Shown: positions 29,671 to 40,837, counted from the stretch's first letter. The stretch is DNA of 64,000 bases from Certhia americana (GCA_018697195.1 JAGMWU010000027.1:13643075-13707074); one strand, 5' to 3'. The notes: a model not told the origin generated them from the sequence alone. Program-made: numbers and translations.

Positions 29671-30016
29671 TGTTGCATTCCTTTTAGGGAATGATCTCTC
29701 CTCAAAAACCCCTTCCCCAGAGACTGTAACCTGGCCTGATTTACCTGCCCCTTGACTCTGACCTATGGCTTTCAGCCAGGTAATCTGACCCCGACCCCAA
29801 AAGGGATAAAAACCCCTGTTCCTCCATGCTCCTCTTTCTTTGCCTCCTGGGATCCCTTCATTGAGAATAAAGCTTTGGAATACATCCTGAGGTAAGGGGC
29901 CTCTTTTGAACCTCTTATCCCTACACTGAAGATCCCCTCTCCAAAATCCCCCGAAATCTGAGCTAGCAGCTTGTGGGGGGGGGGGGGGGGGGGTGGGGGG
30001 AAAGGGGAAAACTTCA
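29671..30016 (+). repeat. 5-prime LTR of provirus F (346 bp)
   Basis: Starts TGTTGCATTCCTTTTAGGG and ends GAAAACTTCA. It has a GGATAAAAACCCC TATA-like box at about 29802, AATAAAG at about 29867, and a G run at about 29976-29992 whose length differs between the two LTRs. Confidence 0.95.
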
Positions 30017-30018
30017 TT

Positions 30019-30036
30019 TGGCGTCCCAACGTGGTA
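30019..30036 (+). promoter_or_regulatory. Primer-binding site, tRNA-Lys1,2 type
   Basis: TGGCGTCCCAACGTGGTA lies two bases after the LTR and is close to TGGCGCCCAACGTGGGGC, the lysine-tRNA site of betaretroviruses. Confidence 0.85.
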
Positions 30037-30508
30037 TTTCCAAACCCACGTAAGAAGCTGGAGTCTCTTCCTGAGATCTCAAAAGCTTTTTAGGACAGTT
30101 CAATTACCTCTCTCACTGATTCAGCTGTTTTTTGCATGGCTGAGGAGGGGGGGGGGGGGAATGAACCGGTAGCCTGAACCCATACAGGTCGGTTTGATAG
30201 GGAACTTCTGTGGCCAGAAACAGGAATTTTATTTTTTTTTTCTTATGGTTTGTTCCCCCTGAAGGCGCAGGCGCCGGCGCGGCCCAGGGGAACCCCGCAT
30301 TTTGGGTGTGTTTATGAGCTCTGGGGGGACTCCGGACAGCCGAGCCCCTCCCACAGCCCTAGAGCTGGGGAAATCACCGTTTCTCCCCTGCTCTACTGCA
30401 CCCCCCCGTCCCCTCCCGGGTCTCTGGTGAAAGCAGGAGGGAGGGAAAGTCCTGTTTCTCTGTTATATCTCGCTCAGAAGTTTATAGAGTTGGACACATT
30501 GTAATCTA
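30037..30508 (+). other. Leader of provirus F
   Basis: Untranslated leader with a G run at about 30148-30158 and T-rich stretch at 30228-30242. It is GC rich in the middle. No coding assignment. Confidence 0.65.
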
Positions 30509-31095
30509 ACATGGGAACAACACCCTCTTTTCCACAAAAGAGTTTATTAAAACAAACTACTTTTAAAAGATCTTAAAATCCCTAAGAAGCTACTAAAACA
30601 TTTCAGCTCTTGGTTAGCTACGGAATATCCAAATTCTAACTGGGAAAATGTCACTTCTGTCGCATTTTGGGATCATATTGGGCTAATATTGACCGAAAAA
30701 GCTGAAAATGGTGACAAAATTGTTCCAAAATTCATCCCAATTTTTTAAAGGCACGCAAGCACCTATTGGAATCAAAATGCTACAGCCAGCCGCAGAAATC
30801 CACTTTAAATAACCCTTTTATGCCTCCGCAGTTTTCTATATCCAGCAGAGAAACATCTGAGCCACCTTTTTACACAGCCCGGCATGACAAAGATGGTGCA
30901 AGCACGTGGCTGGGTCTCTTCCTTCTAACCCGTTTGTCTCTCAAAGCCCCGCCCCTCGCCTGTACCCCCTCCCCCACAACCCCGCCCCTACCCCATATCA
31001 CCCACCCTACTCCTCCGCCCCCAGCTTTGCCCCCTGTTACTATGGCACACCCCCCTCCCTGCGCGGCGCCGCAAGCAGCTCCCCCTCCCCCCCCC

Positions 31096-31195
31096 NNNNN
31101 NNNNNNNNNNNNNNNNNNNNNNNNNNNNNNNNNNNNNNNNNNNNNNNNNNNNNNNNNNNNNNNNNNNNNNNNNNNNNNNNNNNNNNNNNNNNNNN
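31096..31195. other. Assembly gap (100 N) flanked by C runs
   Basis: Exactly 100 unknown bases between homopolymer C runs in the proline-rich part of gag. A fixed 100-base size usually means unknown true length. Confidence 0.98.
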
Positions 31196-32419
31196 CCCCC
31201 CCCCTTCCCACGTGGCGCGGCGAGCGGTTACTGCGGCTCCCCTTCCCCCCCTCCCCGCGCGGCGCAGCGGGTGGCCCCGCACACCCACCACGTGGCACGG
31301 CAAGTGACGGCCCTGCCCCCTTGCCCAGCGGCGGCAAGGGGCAAGTGGGGCCCCCGCTCCCTCACAGCTGTGGTGGGTGCAGCGATTTGCTCACAGTTCC
31401 AGAGCAGGAGCGATTTATATCCCGACCTGAAATGCAAATGCATAGCCACATGCACAGTGGTACCATACCTTCTACCTTTCACACAACAGAACTTCCAGAA
31501 ACTATAACCGAATCTGATGAAAACATACCCTTTGTGGCACCCGTGGTATATCTTGGCAGGAAAAATGGTAGAAAAGAATATAAACCATTTTCTTACCAAG
31601 ATAAGAAAGAGCTATGCAAAATACAAAAGAATTTGGCAGATATAGCCAAATTTTTAAAAGCATGATAATTGCCACATTCAGTTCAAATGAATTAGTACCT
31701 ACTGATATTAAAGACTTATTCAGATGTTTATTAACACCCTCAGAATATGAATTATGGGAAAGCATTCGGAAAAAAAAATTAAAAACAGTATTACAGGACA
31801 TTCACCTAACACCTGATACAGCTAAGGATAATGACAATAATGATATGACATTGGATCACTTATGTGGTGAAGGTGAATTACATTGTCCTGAAAAGCAAAC
31901 TCGATTACTATCACAGCAAATATTATATAAAATTTCTATTGCTGCAAAAAAACCTTTTTACCAGTTACCCACCACAGACATTCAAGGCAGTTACACAAAT
32001 ATCAAACAATTTCCTTCAGAAAATTTTTTGCAATTTGTAGACCGTTGAAAAACACAGGTCGAACGACAAGTCCAACAACCATCTATCCAGATCGAACTCA
32101 TTAAAGAAATAGCTCAGAGGAATGCTAATGAGACCTGTTGTAGGATTATCCTTAGCCTTCCTCTGGACCCATCCCCAACCCTTGCTCAGATGACTGAAGC
32201 CTGTTCCAGGAAAGCAGAGCTGTTCAGCGCACCTGATCCAGGACTGCCTCATCCCAGGGCTGCAGCACTGGTGCAACCTGAAGCAATGCAGCAACCACAA
32301 TCACAAGATCGCCTGCGGCACATCATATGCCACCTCTGCAAACAGCCTGGACATTTTGCAAAGGCCTGCCCCCAGAACAAGAACCAGAGTCAAAGTCAGA
32401 AAAAGAAGTCCAACAAACA

Positions 32420-32426
32420 AAAAAAC
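32420..32426 (+). promoter_or_regulatory. gag-pro slippery site A_AAA_AAC
   Basis: The heptamer A AAA AAC lies in gag register immediately before the gag stop TGA. The following protease frame is -1 relative to gag, exactly what a -1 ribosomal frameshift needs. The same heptamer is used at gag-pro by mouse mammary tumour virus. Confidence 0.85.
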
Positions 32427-32429
32427 TGA

Positions 32430-32995
32430 CTTCTCAGCCCGCCCCCGTCATTATTAATGTCACACGCGAACACACAAATAGACAGGGTCCCCCACCAGCT
32501 AATACCTCTCTCTTAACAGATAAGGGGGAAGGGGTGGGGGAGGAAAAAAATAAAAATGTCAAATGTTCAATTAACAACGTTTGGCGGCCGCGGGGCCGAC
32601 ATAGGCTCGTGACTGACAAAGGTTTTAATTTCAGATCTACTGATTGGACAATAATCACGGTGGACCTGTCAAACATCCCACAGGACCAGTCGGTCAACAT
32701 GGAAATGGACAGTGAGTATTTTGTCATTGGAGACACGGCACACACACCAGAACAAATTGAGGGAGTTCCCATGACCATTAAGGGAAAAATAACAAACCTC
32801 ATGCTCTTAGCACACTGCAAACACCCACCTTTCTACCTAGCAGAAGGGCAAATCCTTGCCCAAGCCATTCCTGTTCCGGCAGAGATAGTAGCAGATGGAA
32901 AATCACCAGAAATCTACTGGGCAGAAGTGGTGGGAGAGGACAAACCTTCCATGGCATGCAATATAGCAAATGGGTCAGATCGCCTCCATGTATAG
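32430..32995 (+). pseudogene. pro: pro N-terminal part with dUTPase-like domain
   Basis: Frame -1 to gag. After a linker of about 60 residues comes a domain beginning DWTIITVDLS with a later EYFVIGDTAHT and an end AEGQILAQAIPVP that resembles the last conserved motif of dUTPases (G.RIAQ). Betaretroviruses encode a dUTPase at this place. The catalytic motifs are not clearly recognisable, so it may be inactive or a derived fold. A TAG at 32993-32995 separates it from the protease. Confidence 0.6.
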
Positions 32996-33271
32996 GGAGT
33001 TTTAGATACAGGTGCAGATATCACAATTTTACCAGAGAGCAAGTGGCCATCAAACTGGGAATTGCAACCTGTGGCAGGCAAACTTCAGGGCATAGGAGAA
33101 ATCACATTGGCTAAAATCTCAAAGAATATTGTGCAAATTGAGGGACCTGATGGAAAAATAGCAAGTGTTCGTCCATTCATTGCAAATTATAAAGCCCCCT
33201 TGTGGGGACAAGACACCATGTCCCAGTGGGGAGTCCAATTGGTCATTCCTAAGACACCCCAGGATTTTTAG
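32996..33271 (+). CDS. pro: Aspartic protease of provirus F
   Basis: Continues in the same frame after the TAG. The active-site motif LDTGADITIL sits at about 33002-33031 (DTGAD at 33005-33019). The flap region has GIGEITLAKIS, and the end has NYKAPLWGQDTMSQWG. The length of about 92 codons fits a retroviral protease. It ends with TAG at 33269-33271, overlapped by the second slippery site. Apart from the upstream stop it looks intact. Confidence 0.85.
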   Translation, partial: GVLDTGADITILPESKWPSNWELQPVAGKLQGIGEITLAKISKNIVQIEGPDGKIASVRPFIANYKAPLWGQDTMSQWGVQLVIPKTPQDF

Positions 33272-35409
33272 AAGTAGCCACTGTGACGCGCCCTACCCAC
33301 AAATTAACATGGTTACAAGACACCCCAAAGTGGGTACCAATGTGGCCATCGAGTAGAGAAAAGCTCAAGGTGCTTGAGAAACTTGTAGAGGAACAGGTGG
33401 CCCAAGGCCACCTAGAAGAAACAACAAGCCCTTGGAATTTCCCAGTCTTTGTAATAAAAACACCGGGAAAGGACAAGTGGAGACTGCTTCATGATCTCAG
33501 GGAAATAAACAAAATCATAGAAGATATGGGACCACTCCAGCCAGGGATGCCCTCTCCAACAATGCTCCCTCGAGGCTGGAATTTAGCAGTATTAGATATC
33601 AAAGATTGTTTCTTCCAAATTCCTCTGCACCCAGAAGATGCCACAAGGTTTGCATTTTCAGTTCCCACCCTAAATCGCCAGGCCCCCATGAAGAGGTATC
33701 ACTGGAAGGTGCTACCTCAGGGTTTGAAAGCCTCGCCGTTCATATTCCAACAGTACGTAGCATCATTACTGTCACCTGTACGTGCTGAGAGACAGGATGC
33801 CATCATCCTTCACTACATGGATGATGTGCTGGTGTGTGCCCCCAAGGACTCCATACTCCAACACACGCTTGACCTAGTGGTTAAAGTTTTAACCTCTGCT
33901 GGATTTCAATTACAGGAAGACAAAGTTCAAAGGATGCCACCTTGGAAGTACCTGGGCTTGCAAATTTCAGAGAGGACCGTTGTTCCTCAAAAATTGGAAA
34001 TCAAGTGTAATCCTAGAACCCTAGCAGATCTCCACTCCCTGTGTGGATCATTGAATTGGGTAAGACCCTGGCTAGGCCTCACAAATGAGGATCTAGACCC
34101 TCTTTTCAATTTATTGAAAGGGGAGAGGGATCTGGTCTCCCCCAGGGAACTGACCCCAGAGGCAAAGACAGCAATCCAAAAGGTACAGAAAGCCTTGTCA
34201 GAGAGACAGGCTCACAGGTATGAACCAAGCGTACCTTTCCATTTCATTGTGCTAGGAAAGCTGCCACACCTGCATGGTCTGATTTACCAATGGATCGATG
34301 GGCAGAGAGATTCACTCTTAATCATAGAGTGGGTCTTCCTCTCTCACCAAAGATCCAAGACCATCACTGAGCCAGAAGAGTTGATAGCTCAATTGATTCA
34401 GAAAGCCAGGATAAGGTTGTGTGAACTGGCTGGTTGTGACTTTACATGTATTCACCTCCCGGTCAAACTCTCAGAGGGAAGGAACTCTCCAAAGAGACTG
34501 ACCAAAGAGATGTTTGAACATTTGCTCCAGAGCAATACCTGTCTCCAGTTATCTCTGGACAGCTACAGGGGACAAATATCAGTCCATGCCCCATCCCACA
34601 ATCTTTTTAATGAGGAATTCCACCTCATTCCTTGTGAGAAAAGGTGTTGGAGACCACTCAAAGCTCTCACAGTGTTCACGGACGCATCTGGGGCTTCCCA
34701 CGAGTCGGTGATGACTTGGAGAAACCTGCAAACTCAGCATTGGGAAGCTGATGTGGAGTTGGTAGAAGGGTCCCCCCAGGTAGCTGAACTAGCAGCTGTG
34801 GTAAGAGCCTTTGAGAAGTTCTCGGAACCATTTAATTTGGTGACTGACTCTGCATATGTGGCTGGAATAGTGTCCAGAGCGGAGCAGGCTGTGCTCAGAG
34901 AAATTGAGAATGAGCATCTCTTCAGATTGCTCTCAAAGCTGATTTATTTGGTTTCTCATCGAGAACATCCGTTCTTTGTGATACATGTATGGTCACATTC
35001 AGACCTACCTGGTGAAATTGCAGAGGAGAATCGTCGAGCAGACTCCCTTGCTGCACGACTTGAAAAAGCACGTCTCCCTGATGTCTTCCAACAGGCAAAA
35101 CTGAGTCACCAACAATATCATGAAAATGTGCCAGGTCTGATCCGTCAGTTCCAGCTAACACGGAGTCAGGCTCGAGCTATTGTGGCCACCTGTCCCAATT
35201 GCCAGTTCCAGGCCATGCCATCAATGGGTATGGGGGTTAATCCCAGAGGCCTTGGCAGTTGTGAGGTGTGGCAGACAGACATCACACACATTCCTAGTTT
35301 TGGTCGCTTCAAATATGTTCATGTAAGTATAGACACACATTCAGGTGCAATGTATGCCTCTGCCCATGCAGGAGAGAAAGCTGTGCATGCTAAACGACAC
35401 CTAGTGTAA
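33253..35409 (+). CDS. pol: pol of provirus F: RT, RNase H, integrase N-terminus
   Basis: An open frame of about 718 codons; the first ATG is at 33283 and residues are counted from it. RT occupies about 20-330: LPQGLKASPFIFQ, then YMDD at 178-181 (33814-33825), the variant typical of betaretro- and lentiviruses. RNase H lies at about 460-600, with FTDASG (Asp 467) and VTDSAYVAG (Asp 522). The integrase zinc domain has His 609, His 613, Cys 637 and Cys 640. The first core aspartate is in QTDITHIP (Asp 666). It is entered by frameshift from pro, not by its own ATG. A TAA at 35407-35409 cuts it in integrase; the frame continues unchanged afterwards. Confidence 0.93.
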   Translation, partial: DTPGFLEVATVTRPTHKLTWLQDTPKWVPMWPSSREKLKVLEKLVEEQVAQGHLEETTSPWNFPVFVIKTPGKDKWRLLHDLREINKIIEDMGPLQPGMPSPTMLPRGWNLAVLDIKDCFFQIPLHPEDATRFAFSVPTLNRQAPMKRYHWKVLPQGLKASPFIFQQYVASLLSPVRAERQDAIILHYMDDVLVCAPKDSILQHTLDLVVKVLTSAGFQLQEDKVQRMPPWKYLGLQISERTVVPQKLEIKCNPRTLADLHSLCGSLNWVRPWLGLTNEDLDPLFNLLKGERDLVSPRELTPEAKTAIQKVQKALSERQAHRYEPSVPFHFIVLGKLPHLHGLIYQWIDGQRDSLLIIEWVFLSHQRSKTITEPEELIAQLIQKARIRLCELAGCDFTCIHLPVKLSEGRNSPKRLTKEMFEHLLQSNTCLQLSLDSYRGQISVHAPSHNLFNEEFHLIPCEKRCWRPLKALTVFTDASGASHESVMTWRNLQTQHWEADVELVEGSPQVAELAAVVRAFEKFSEPFNLVTDSAYVAGIVSRAEQAVLREIENEHLFRLLSKLIYLVSHREHPFFVIHVWSHSDLPGEIAEENRRADSLAARLEKARLPDVFQQAKLSHQQYHENVPGLIRQFQLTRSQARAIVATCPNCQFQAMPSMGMGVNPRGLGSCEVWQTDITHIPSFGRFKYVHVSIDTHSGAMYASAHAGEKAVHAKRHLV
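33262..33268 (+). promoter_or_regulatory. pro-pol slippery site G_GAT_TTT
   Basis: G GAT TTT stands in pro register directly before TAG. A -1 slip leads into the pol frame, which is open from 33253. Mouse mammary tumour virus uses the related G GAT TTA at pro-pol. Confidence 0.8.
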
Positions 35410-36018
35410 GCTTTTTCAGTGTTAGGGATCCCAAAAAAAATTAAAACTGACAGTGGCCCAGCATACGTGTCCAATGAGTTCCTGGAATTTGTCCAGCAGT
35501 GGGGAGTGGAGCATAAAACTGGCATTCCCGACTCCCCCACAGGCCAAGCTGTGGTTGAGCGTGCACATCAGATGCTCAAACAGGTTTTGGCTAAACAGAG
35601 TAGCACGATGGTGGGGATGCCTCCACAACAGAAGCTCTGCAAAGCCATGTTTACCATCAATTTCCTGAACTGTTCTTTTGAAAACATGAGTCCACCTATA
35701 CGTCATTTTAACAGTGGTAATCAATTTAAACTGTCTCAGCGTCCACCTGTCTTGATTAGGGATCCAGAAACTTGGGAAACCAAGGGTCCCTATGAGCTCG
35801 TGACCTGGGGCCGTGGCTATGTGTGGGTAGCTACTCCCTCAGGCCCTCGGTGGATCCCCCAGAAGTGGGTAAAGCCTTTCGTTCCCAGAAATCCAGCTCC
35901 AGCAGAAGGAGATAGAAAGCAAGTAGCCACTGCCTCCAAGAGAAGACGCCATCGGATGGAGGAAGAAGAAAACCTTCCTAGGTGTGGACTCCATCCAGCA
36001 GAAGCAGAAAATTTTTAG
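35410..36018 (+). pseudogene. pol: pol of provirus F: integrase core end and C-terminus
   Basis: Same frame as the upstream pol, cut off by one stop. It holds the second catalytic aspartate (IKTDSGPAY, codon at 35449) and the catalytic glutamate (GQAVVERAH, codon at 35557), giving the D-35-E spacing. A C-terminal domain follows with PYELVTWGRGYVWV and RWIPQKWVKPF. Ends 118 bases before the LTR. Confidence 0.92.
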
Positions 36019-36120
36019 CATGTTTTAAAAGTGTTTTGTTTTCCCTTTGGAAAAAAAAAACCTACTTCTTGTTATCCACACTCCATGTAACCCAAATGTT
36101 TCTCCTTTAACTTTCTTAAA

Positions 36121-36135
36121 CAAAAAAGGGTGAGA
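36121..36135 (+). promoter_or_regulatory. Polypurine tract of provirus F
   Basis: CAAAAAAGGGTGAGA directly precedes the LTR start TGTTGC. Confidence 0.8.
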
Positions 36136-36479
36136 TGTTGCATTCCTTTTAGGGAATGATCTCTCCTCAAAAACCCCTCCCCCAGAGACTGTAACCTGGC
36201 CTGATTTACCTGCCTCTTGACTCTGACCTATGGCTTTCAGCCAGGTAATCTGACCCCAACCCCAAAAGGGATAAAAACCCCTGTTCCTCCATGCTCCTCT
36301 CTCTTTGCCTCCGGGACCCCTTCATTGGAAATAAAGCTTTGGAATACATCCTGAGGTAAGGGGCCTCTTTTGAACCTCTTCTCCCTATCCTGAAGATCCC
36401 CTCTCCAAAATCCCCTGAAATCTGAGCTAGCAGCTTGTGGGGGGGGGGGGGTGGGGTGGAGGGAAAGGGGAAAACTTCA
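36136..36479 (+). repeat. 3-prime LTR of provirus F (344 bp)
   Basis: Almost the same as 29671-30016; visible differences are a few substitutions and the G-run length. CAAAGC follows at once. Confidence 0.95.
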
Positions 36480-36485
36480 CAAAGC

Positions 36486-39400
36486 AGCCTGCAAGTAAGA
36501 CTCACTACATCTCCCAAACATGATACTCTTAACCGTGCTATAGTTGATGAAGCACATTCAGCAGCAGAACATTTTCATCTTAGTCATGTTGAAGGATGCT
36601 TGGACCACCCCAGTGATTCTTGGAGGGTGCTCTGACCACCTCAGTGGCACTGAAGGATGCTCAGATTTGCCTCTCCATCCATGTACAGCTGCTGTAATCA
36701 ACCCCTGAGTTCTTAAATAGAGAACAAGAGTTTTTATATCTCCAACCTGAAAAGCCTCTTCTTCAGGATATGACACAAACATAACCACAGTGTGGGACAG
36801 CCCCATAGAAGGTGAATTTTTCTTCCATAGGCTCACCCAAATATTTTCCCTTATGCCCGCAAACACTGCTCCACAGAGTCATTTGAAACATGGGAAAAAA
36901 GCCAACAAAATCACTGTTGGCATTTCACAATTACATTCAAATCCAGTTAATTATATGTCAGGATTAAACCAGCTGTCTGCAAGTATTTCACTTGTCAATG
37001 CCAAACAAGATAAATCCTTACACAGAACTACCCAGTTCCTAGTTCCCACATGCACATATGACTGTACAGGCCTAGGTAAGTGTGTCTCCAAAATAATGCA
37101 TCATTGCACAAGTCTGTCCAGAGGCACAAACAAAACACCAAATCCAGCATTCCCACTAGGTTTTCCAGCTTAGAGATGCCACACTAGGAATTAATCTAGA
37201 TATCAAGGTATATATTGAAATTAATTCACTGGAGTCAATGGACAACCTGGTGTTAGGACAAGATAAGATGACAACTTCATGTTAGGACAAGATCAGACAA
37301 TAACCAGACCAGGAGGATCTGGTTTATTTAATAGTTGTTGACTGAAAGTTAAACCCTAGAGAAAAAAATCAGTTTCTTGCACCAAAGATGGTTTGATTTC
37401 TCATTTCCAATTATTCCTCAGGGAAAATCACCTTATTTTACAGAATTACTGGGATCTGTATCAGCTGAACCTGATGTTTTCTTCATGTGACCTAAAGTCC
37501 AGACATATCAAGCATGGAAAAGACTGAGCAGGAAGCAGCTGCAGGCTTCCTGGCAAAGTTAGCAGCACTTCTCCACTTCTTCCACTGATTTGTGTATTTA
37601 ATGCCAGCTAGCTCACCCAAAAGAAACAGTAAGGCAGATCATCCCATGTTTTTCAGGATGAGCAAAGCTTTTCCTCACATGATGCATAAGCAAGAAGCCC
37701 AACTAGCTTTTTGCTCAACACTGAAAAGGGTAACGCTACCAAACTACATGAGATGTCTCCACCCTTCCTGCTGAAGGCAGAGAAGACCAGCAAAAACATG
37801 CTGAGCATCCTCAGAAACTTGCCTATCCCAGAACACTCAGATCCATTGAGGATTTGGACTCTGGAAAGTGAAAAATTATATGATGCTGACAAATTGACTT
37901 ATTTAATTTGACTTTTTAACTGAGGGTCTTATCCTGCTATTTTCCCAACATCCAAACATTAAAGGTCATTTAACCAGAACTACTGAAACTGGGCTGTATA
38001 TAGAGATTTGGAGAAGGAACAGGCTGGAGAAAACATGCAAGTGGATGACGACTGCATTTAAACATACGTACACTGCATAGGGGAACCACCTGGGTCAGCA
38101 CACCATCACTGCTGGCTTCCTGGCAGCAATTTATTTTGGAGCTGTCAGGAGGATTGATGCTTTTCAAAACCTCCTTTCCAAAAATATATGAGTTTTGTGT
38201 ACATATACCTATATATATGTATGTATATATATATATATATATATATATACTGTCCTCAACATTTCACCTCCCAATGAAATCTACATGATAACTGCCCTCA
38301 CCCAGCATTAAGGGTCATTTTGGGGCTTGCTGAAACCACAGGCACAATTCTCCATCATAAACCCCAAAGGACCATAGTTCAGCACATCCAACCCAGCAGT
38401 TTTCCCATTTCTGGGGAGACTTTTGTAAGGATAGGTAAGGTAGGGAAGGAGCTGCTGGTCTCCACCATAGCATGAGCAGGAGATGTCCTAATCACCTACC
38501 TGCCACACTGGAAGGACTTTCTCTATGTCGTTCAAGTTGATGCTATCACCATCCTCGAATTTCCCTTTTCCAAGCCTGTGGCAAGAAGAAAACAAACAAA
38601 ACCACATGAAACCTCACTGGAGCCAAAGTTAATTTTCTATTATGGCACATAGGGAAGATTACTTACTGCAAAGGACCCTCATGAAAACAAAGAGGGTCTC
38701 TGAAGCGAGTATACTGTGCCTTGAAAACACTCCCATGAAGGCACAAAGCCATTAATACAAAATTAAATGCTTTTCTCAGTCCTGCACCTGCACCATCTGC
38801 CACAGCATTCAAATGCTTTTGGTAATAGCAGCAGTGAGAAAACCAAAGGCAATCCTGAGCAGTAGCATTGGGTGATTCAACTCCCACTTGAAGAAACAGT
38901 GAAAGCACAGCCCACGTGAACAAAAAAGAAAAAGAAAAAAAAAAAAAAAGGACACAAAAAGTAATAAAAAATGTTTCCTTTGAAGCACTTCTCATTTCCT
39001 GGTCTTCTACAGGAGCTCCAGTTCCATGGCTGAGAAAGGTGTTGGTAAACAAGCACATACATCTCAGACAGCAAAAAAAGTAATCAGTATAAATACAAAC
39101 ATACAATTTGTAAGTAAAAAAATTGGGGTGAGAAGCCAAGCACTCACAGACCAAACACAGCTGGCAGCTAAAGGACTTTCTTGTATCAAGAAAGTAACAA
39201 AGCCAATTCAAATATAATTACTAACTGGATGCAGAGAGTTTGTAATGACACTGAAGAAGAAAAAATGGTCAATAAATATCATCCTTCTGCATTTATAAAC
39301 AATTGAGGTGATCTTTTTTTATTATGCAAGAATGATAATATAATTTTTGATCAATGACAAGATCTTGTTAAATAACATATATTAAACAGAAACTTTGATA

Positions 39401-39562
39401 GGAGCAGACACAGGTAATCAGTGCCTGGAAGTCAAAGAACAACATATTTTGGTGGAATTACAGCAAATGGGGGGGAAAAATCCAGAAAAATGGCATGTGC
39501 TGAAGTACTAGGCTCAAAAAGCAGCAAGCTGAAGGGAAACAATTAATTTAATTAACCTAGTG
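36486..39562. other. Apparently single-copy DNA, no gene recognised
   Basis: 3 kb without LTR ends or credible coding frames. Contains an AT dinucleotide run at 38201-38251 and an A-rich stretch at 38924-38950. Frames up to 182 codons on the minus strand are low-complexity and cysteine/phenylalanine rich, without family features. Confidence 0.55.
38201..38251. repeat. (TA)n microsatellite
   Basis: TATATATA run with TATG interruptions at its left side. Confidence 0.95.
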
Positions 39563-39652
39563 AAAGGTGTCCCTGTTCATAACCACGGAGTTGGAACAAA
39601 ATGGTCTTGAAGGCCCCTTCAACCCAAACCATTCTGTGATTCTATGATCAAT
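39563..39652 (+). mobile_element. CR1 LINE 3-prime tail
   Basis: CCTTCAACCCAAACCATTCTGTGATTCTATG (outlined) is the standard CR1 end: a GGTC..TTGAAGG stretch and ATTCTATG octamer. Only about 90 bases, as usual for 5-prime truncated copies. Confidence 0.9.
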
Positions 39653-40837
39653 GGGAAATCAGAGGTGTTCAACAACTGACTTTCCCTCATAGATGAAATA
39701 GTGACTTTAATTTACAAAGGGAAAAATATACAATATATATATACATATATATAAATAAATATTTGTATATATATTTATATATATGATAAAAATCAAGTAA
39801 AACATCTGTGGACAAGTAATATCAGTACAGGTACAGAACGTGCAAGCATATTGTAGGAAAAGGTTGTCTGAAAAGGTTGTCGACTGTCCCAGGTTGAATG
39901 TCTGATGCCAGACTGTGGCATAAAGGCAGGGGATGAGGATATAGGGATTAGGGGGATGAAGGTAGCTTTCCTCTAGAGACAGCATGCACATCTGAGGCTA
40001 CAGGACTGCAGGCAGTACTGGCAGTCATGTTTCAGAGGTGTTAGAGAAATTTCTTAGAGTACAGAAAAAACTAAAGTAGTACATGGGCTTGGGAGATATC
40101 TGGAATGAAGAGAAAATATCAGCTACAAAAGGTTGTTTGAACTGGAAGAATAAAAGCAGAGCAAGAGCTAATGCTGGAGATTAAAGGCAGACGAATTCAG
40201 GTCAGAAATGAGGTACAGTTGCCCAGTATTCCTTAACCACTCTGTTTTGATTATTCATCATACCACCAAGCTCAGAATTTTCCAATAAAATCAGATGTGT
40301 CTCTGGAGGAAAATGCTTCAGCCAAGCAAATGTGACAATGTCAATCAACTGGATGCAACTACATGGCCAATCTTGGGCAAGTAATTGGACTAAGGAATAA
40401 AATGGTCCCTTTGGTACTTACAGTGCAGAAAACATACTGAACATCATCTTTCTTTTTTTTTTTTTTTTTCTATTAATTTGTTCATTGCACAGCTAGCATG
40501 TTAAAACAATCCACTCAAGCAAGAGGGAAAATGCCTAGCTAGCAGGTAGAGATTCTTGGTTCAGCAAATGGGATCATGCTCAGCACAGATTTGGCACAGA
40601 GAGCTGATGAATGCACAATACAAACTACTTTAAAAGTTAAAAGATAAAACAAATTTTTTCTGTGCTTTCTCTATTCTAACAAAGGTTACTTATATGACCT
40701 GCATTTTTGGAGGTGCATTGCTTGTGCTGACAGCATCTGTCTAGCTTTTCTGCATATGCACTAATTCTTATTCAATTTTTACATCAGTAATATTTAGGAG
40801 TAATTAAATATCTCACCTTCACACTTCCTTCTCTACG
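39653..40837. other. No gene; AT-rich microsatellite and poly-T
   Basis: AT-rich run TATATATATACATATATATA and similar at 39727-39790, T run at 40451-40469. Nothing else identified. Confidence 0.6.

Larger units (their letters stand above)
30509..32429 (+). pseudogene. gag: gag of provirus F
   Basis: Begins MGTTPSFPQKS (a myristoylation-type start) at about 30509. The frame breaks by stop and shift near 30572 and 30745 in matrix. A proline-rich section (30900-31370) contains a 100-base gap. Capsid starts near PFVAPVVYLG (about 31520) and changes frame at about 31610. The major homology region (FPSENFLQFVDR) ends in a TGA at 32046-32048. Nucleocapsid has one visible zinc knuckle, CHLCKQPGHFAKAC (32328-32369), and a lysine- and serine-rich end. 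The stop at 32427-32429 overlaps the frameshift site. Order and length fit a betaretroviral Gag; as assembled it cannot be translated whole. Confidence 0.88.
29671..36479 (+). mobile_element. Provirus F: young env-less class II (betaretrovirus-like) ERV
   Basis: A 6.8-kb provirus with 346 and 344 bp LTRs that look almost identical, a perfect 6-bp duplication (CAAAGC at 29665-29670 and 36480-36485), a tRNA-Lys1,2-type PBS and a PPT. gag, pro (with a dUTPase-like part) and pol lie in three successive -1 frames with both slippery sites present. Only about 120 bases separate the end of pol from the LTR, so there is no env. Damage seen: frame changes in gag, one stop each in capsid, pro and integrase, and an assembly gap. 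Confidence 0.95.

Noticed and set aside
30870..31337. Glycine-rich frames antisense to provirus F gag
   Set aside because: Mirror image of the proline-rich gag section and run through an assembly gap.
38663..39211. 182-codon minus-strand frame with hydrophobic stretch
   Set aside because: Phenylalanine run comes from an A-rich tract; no homologous pattern, start context or neighbouring signals.
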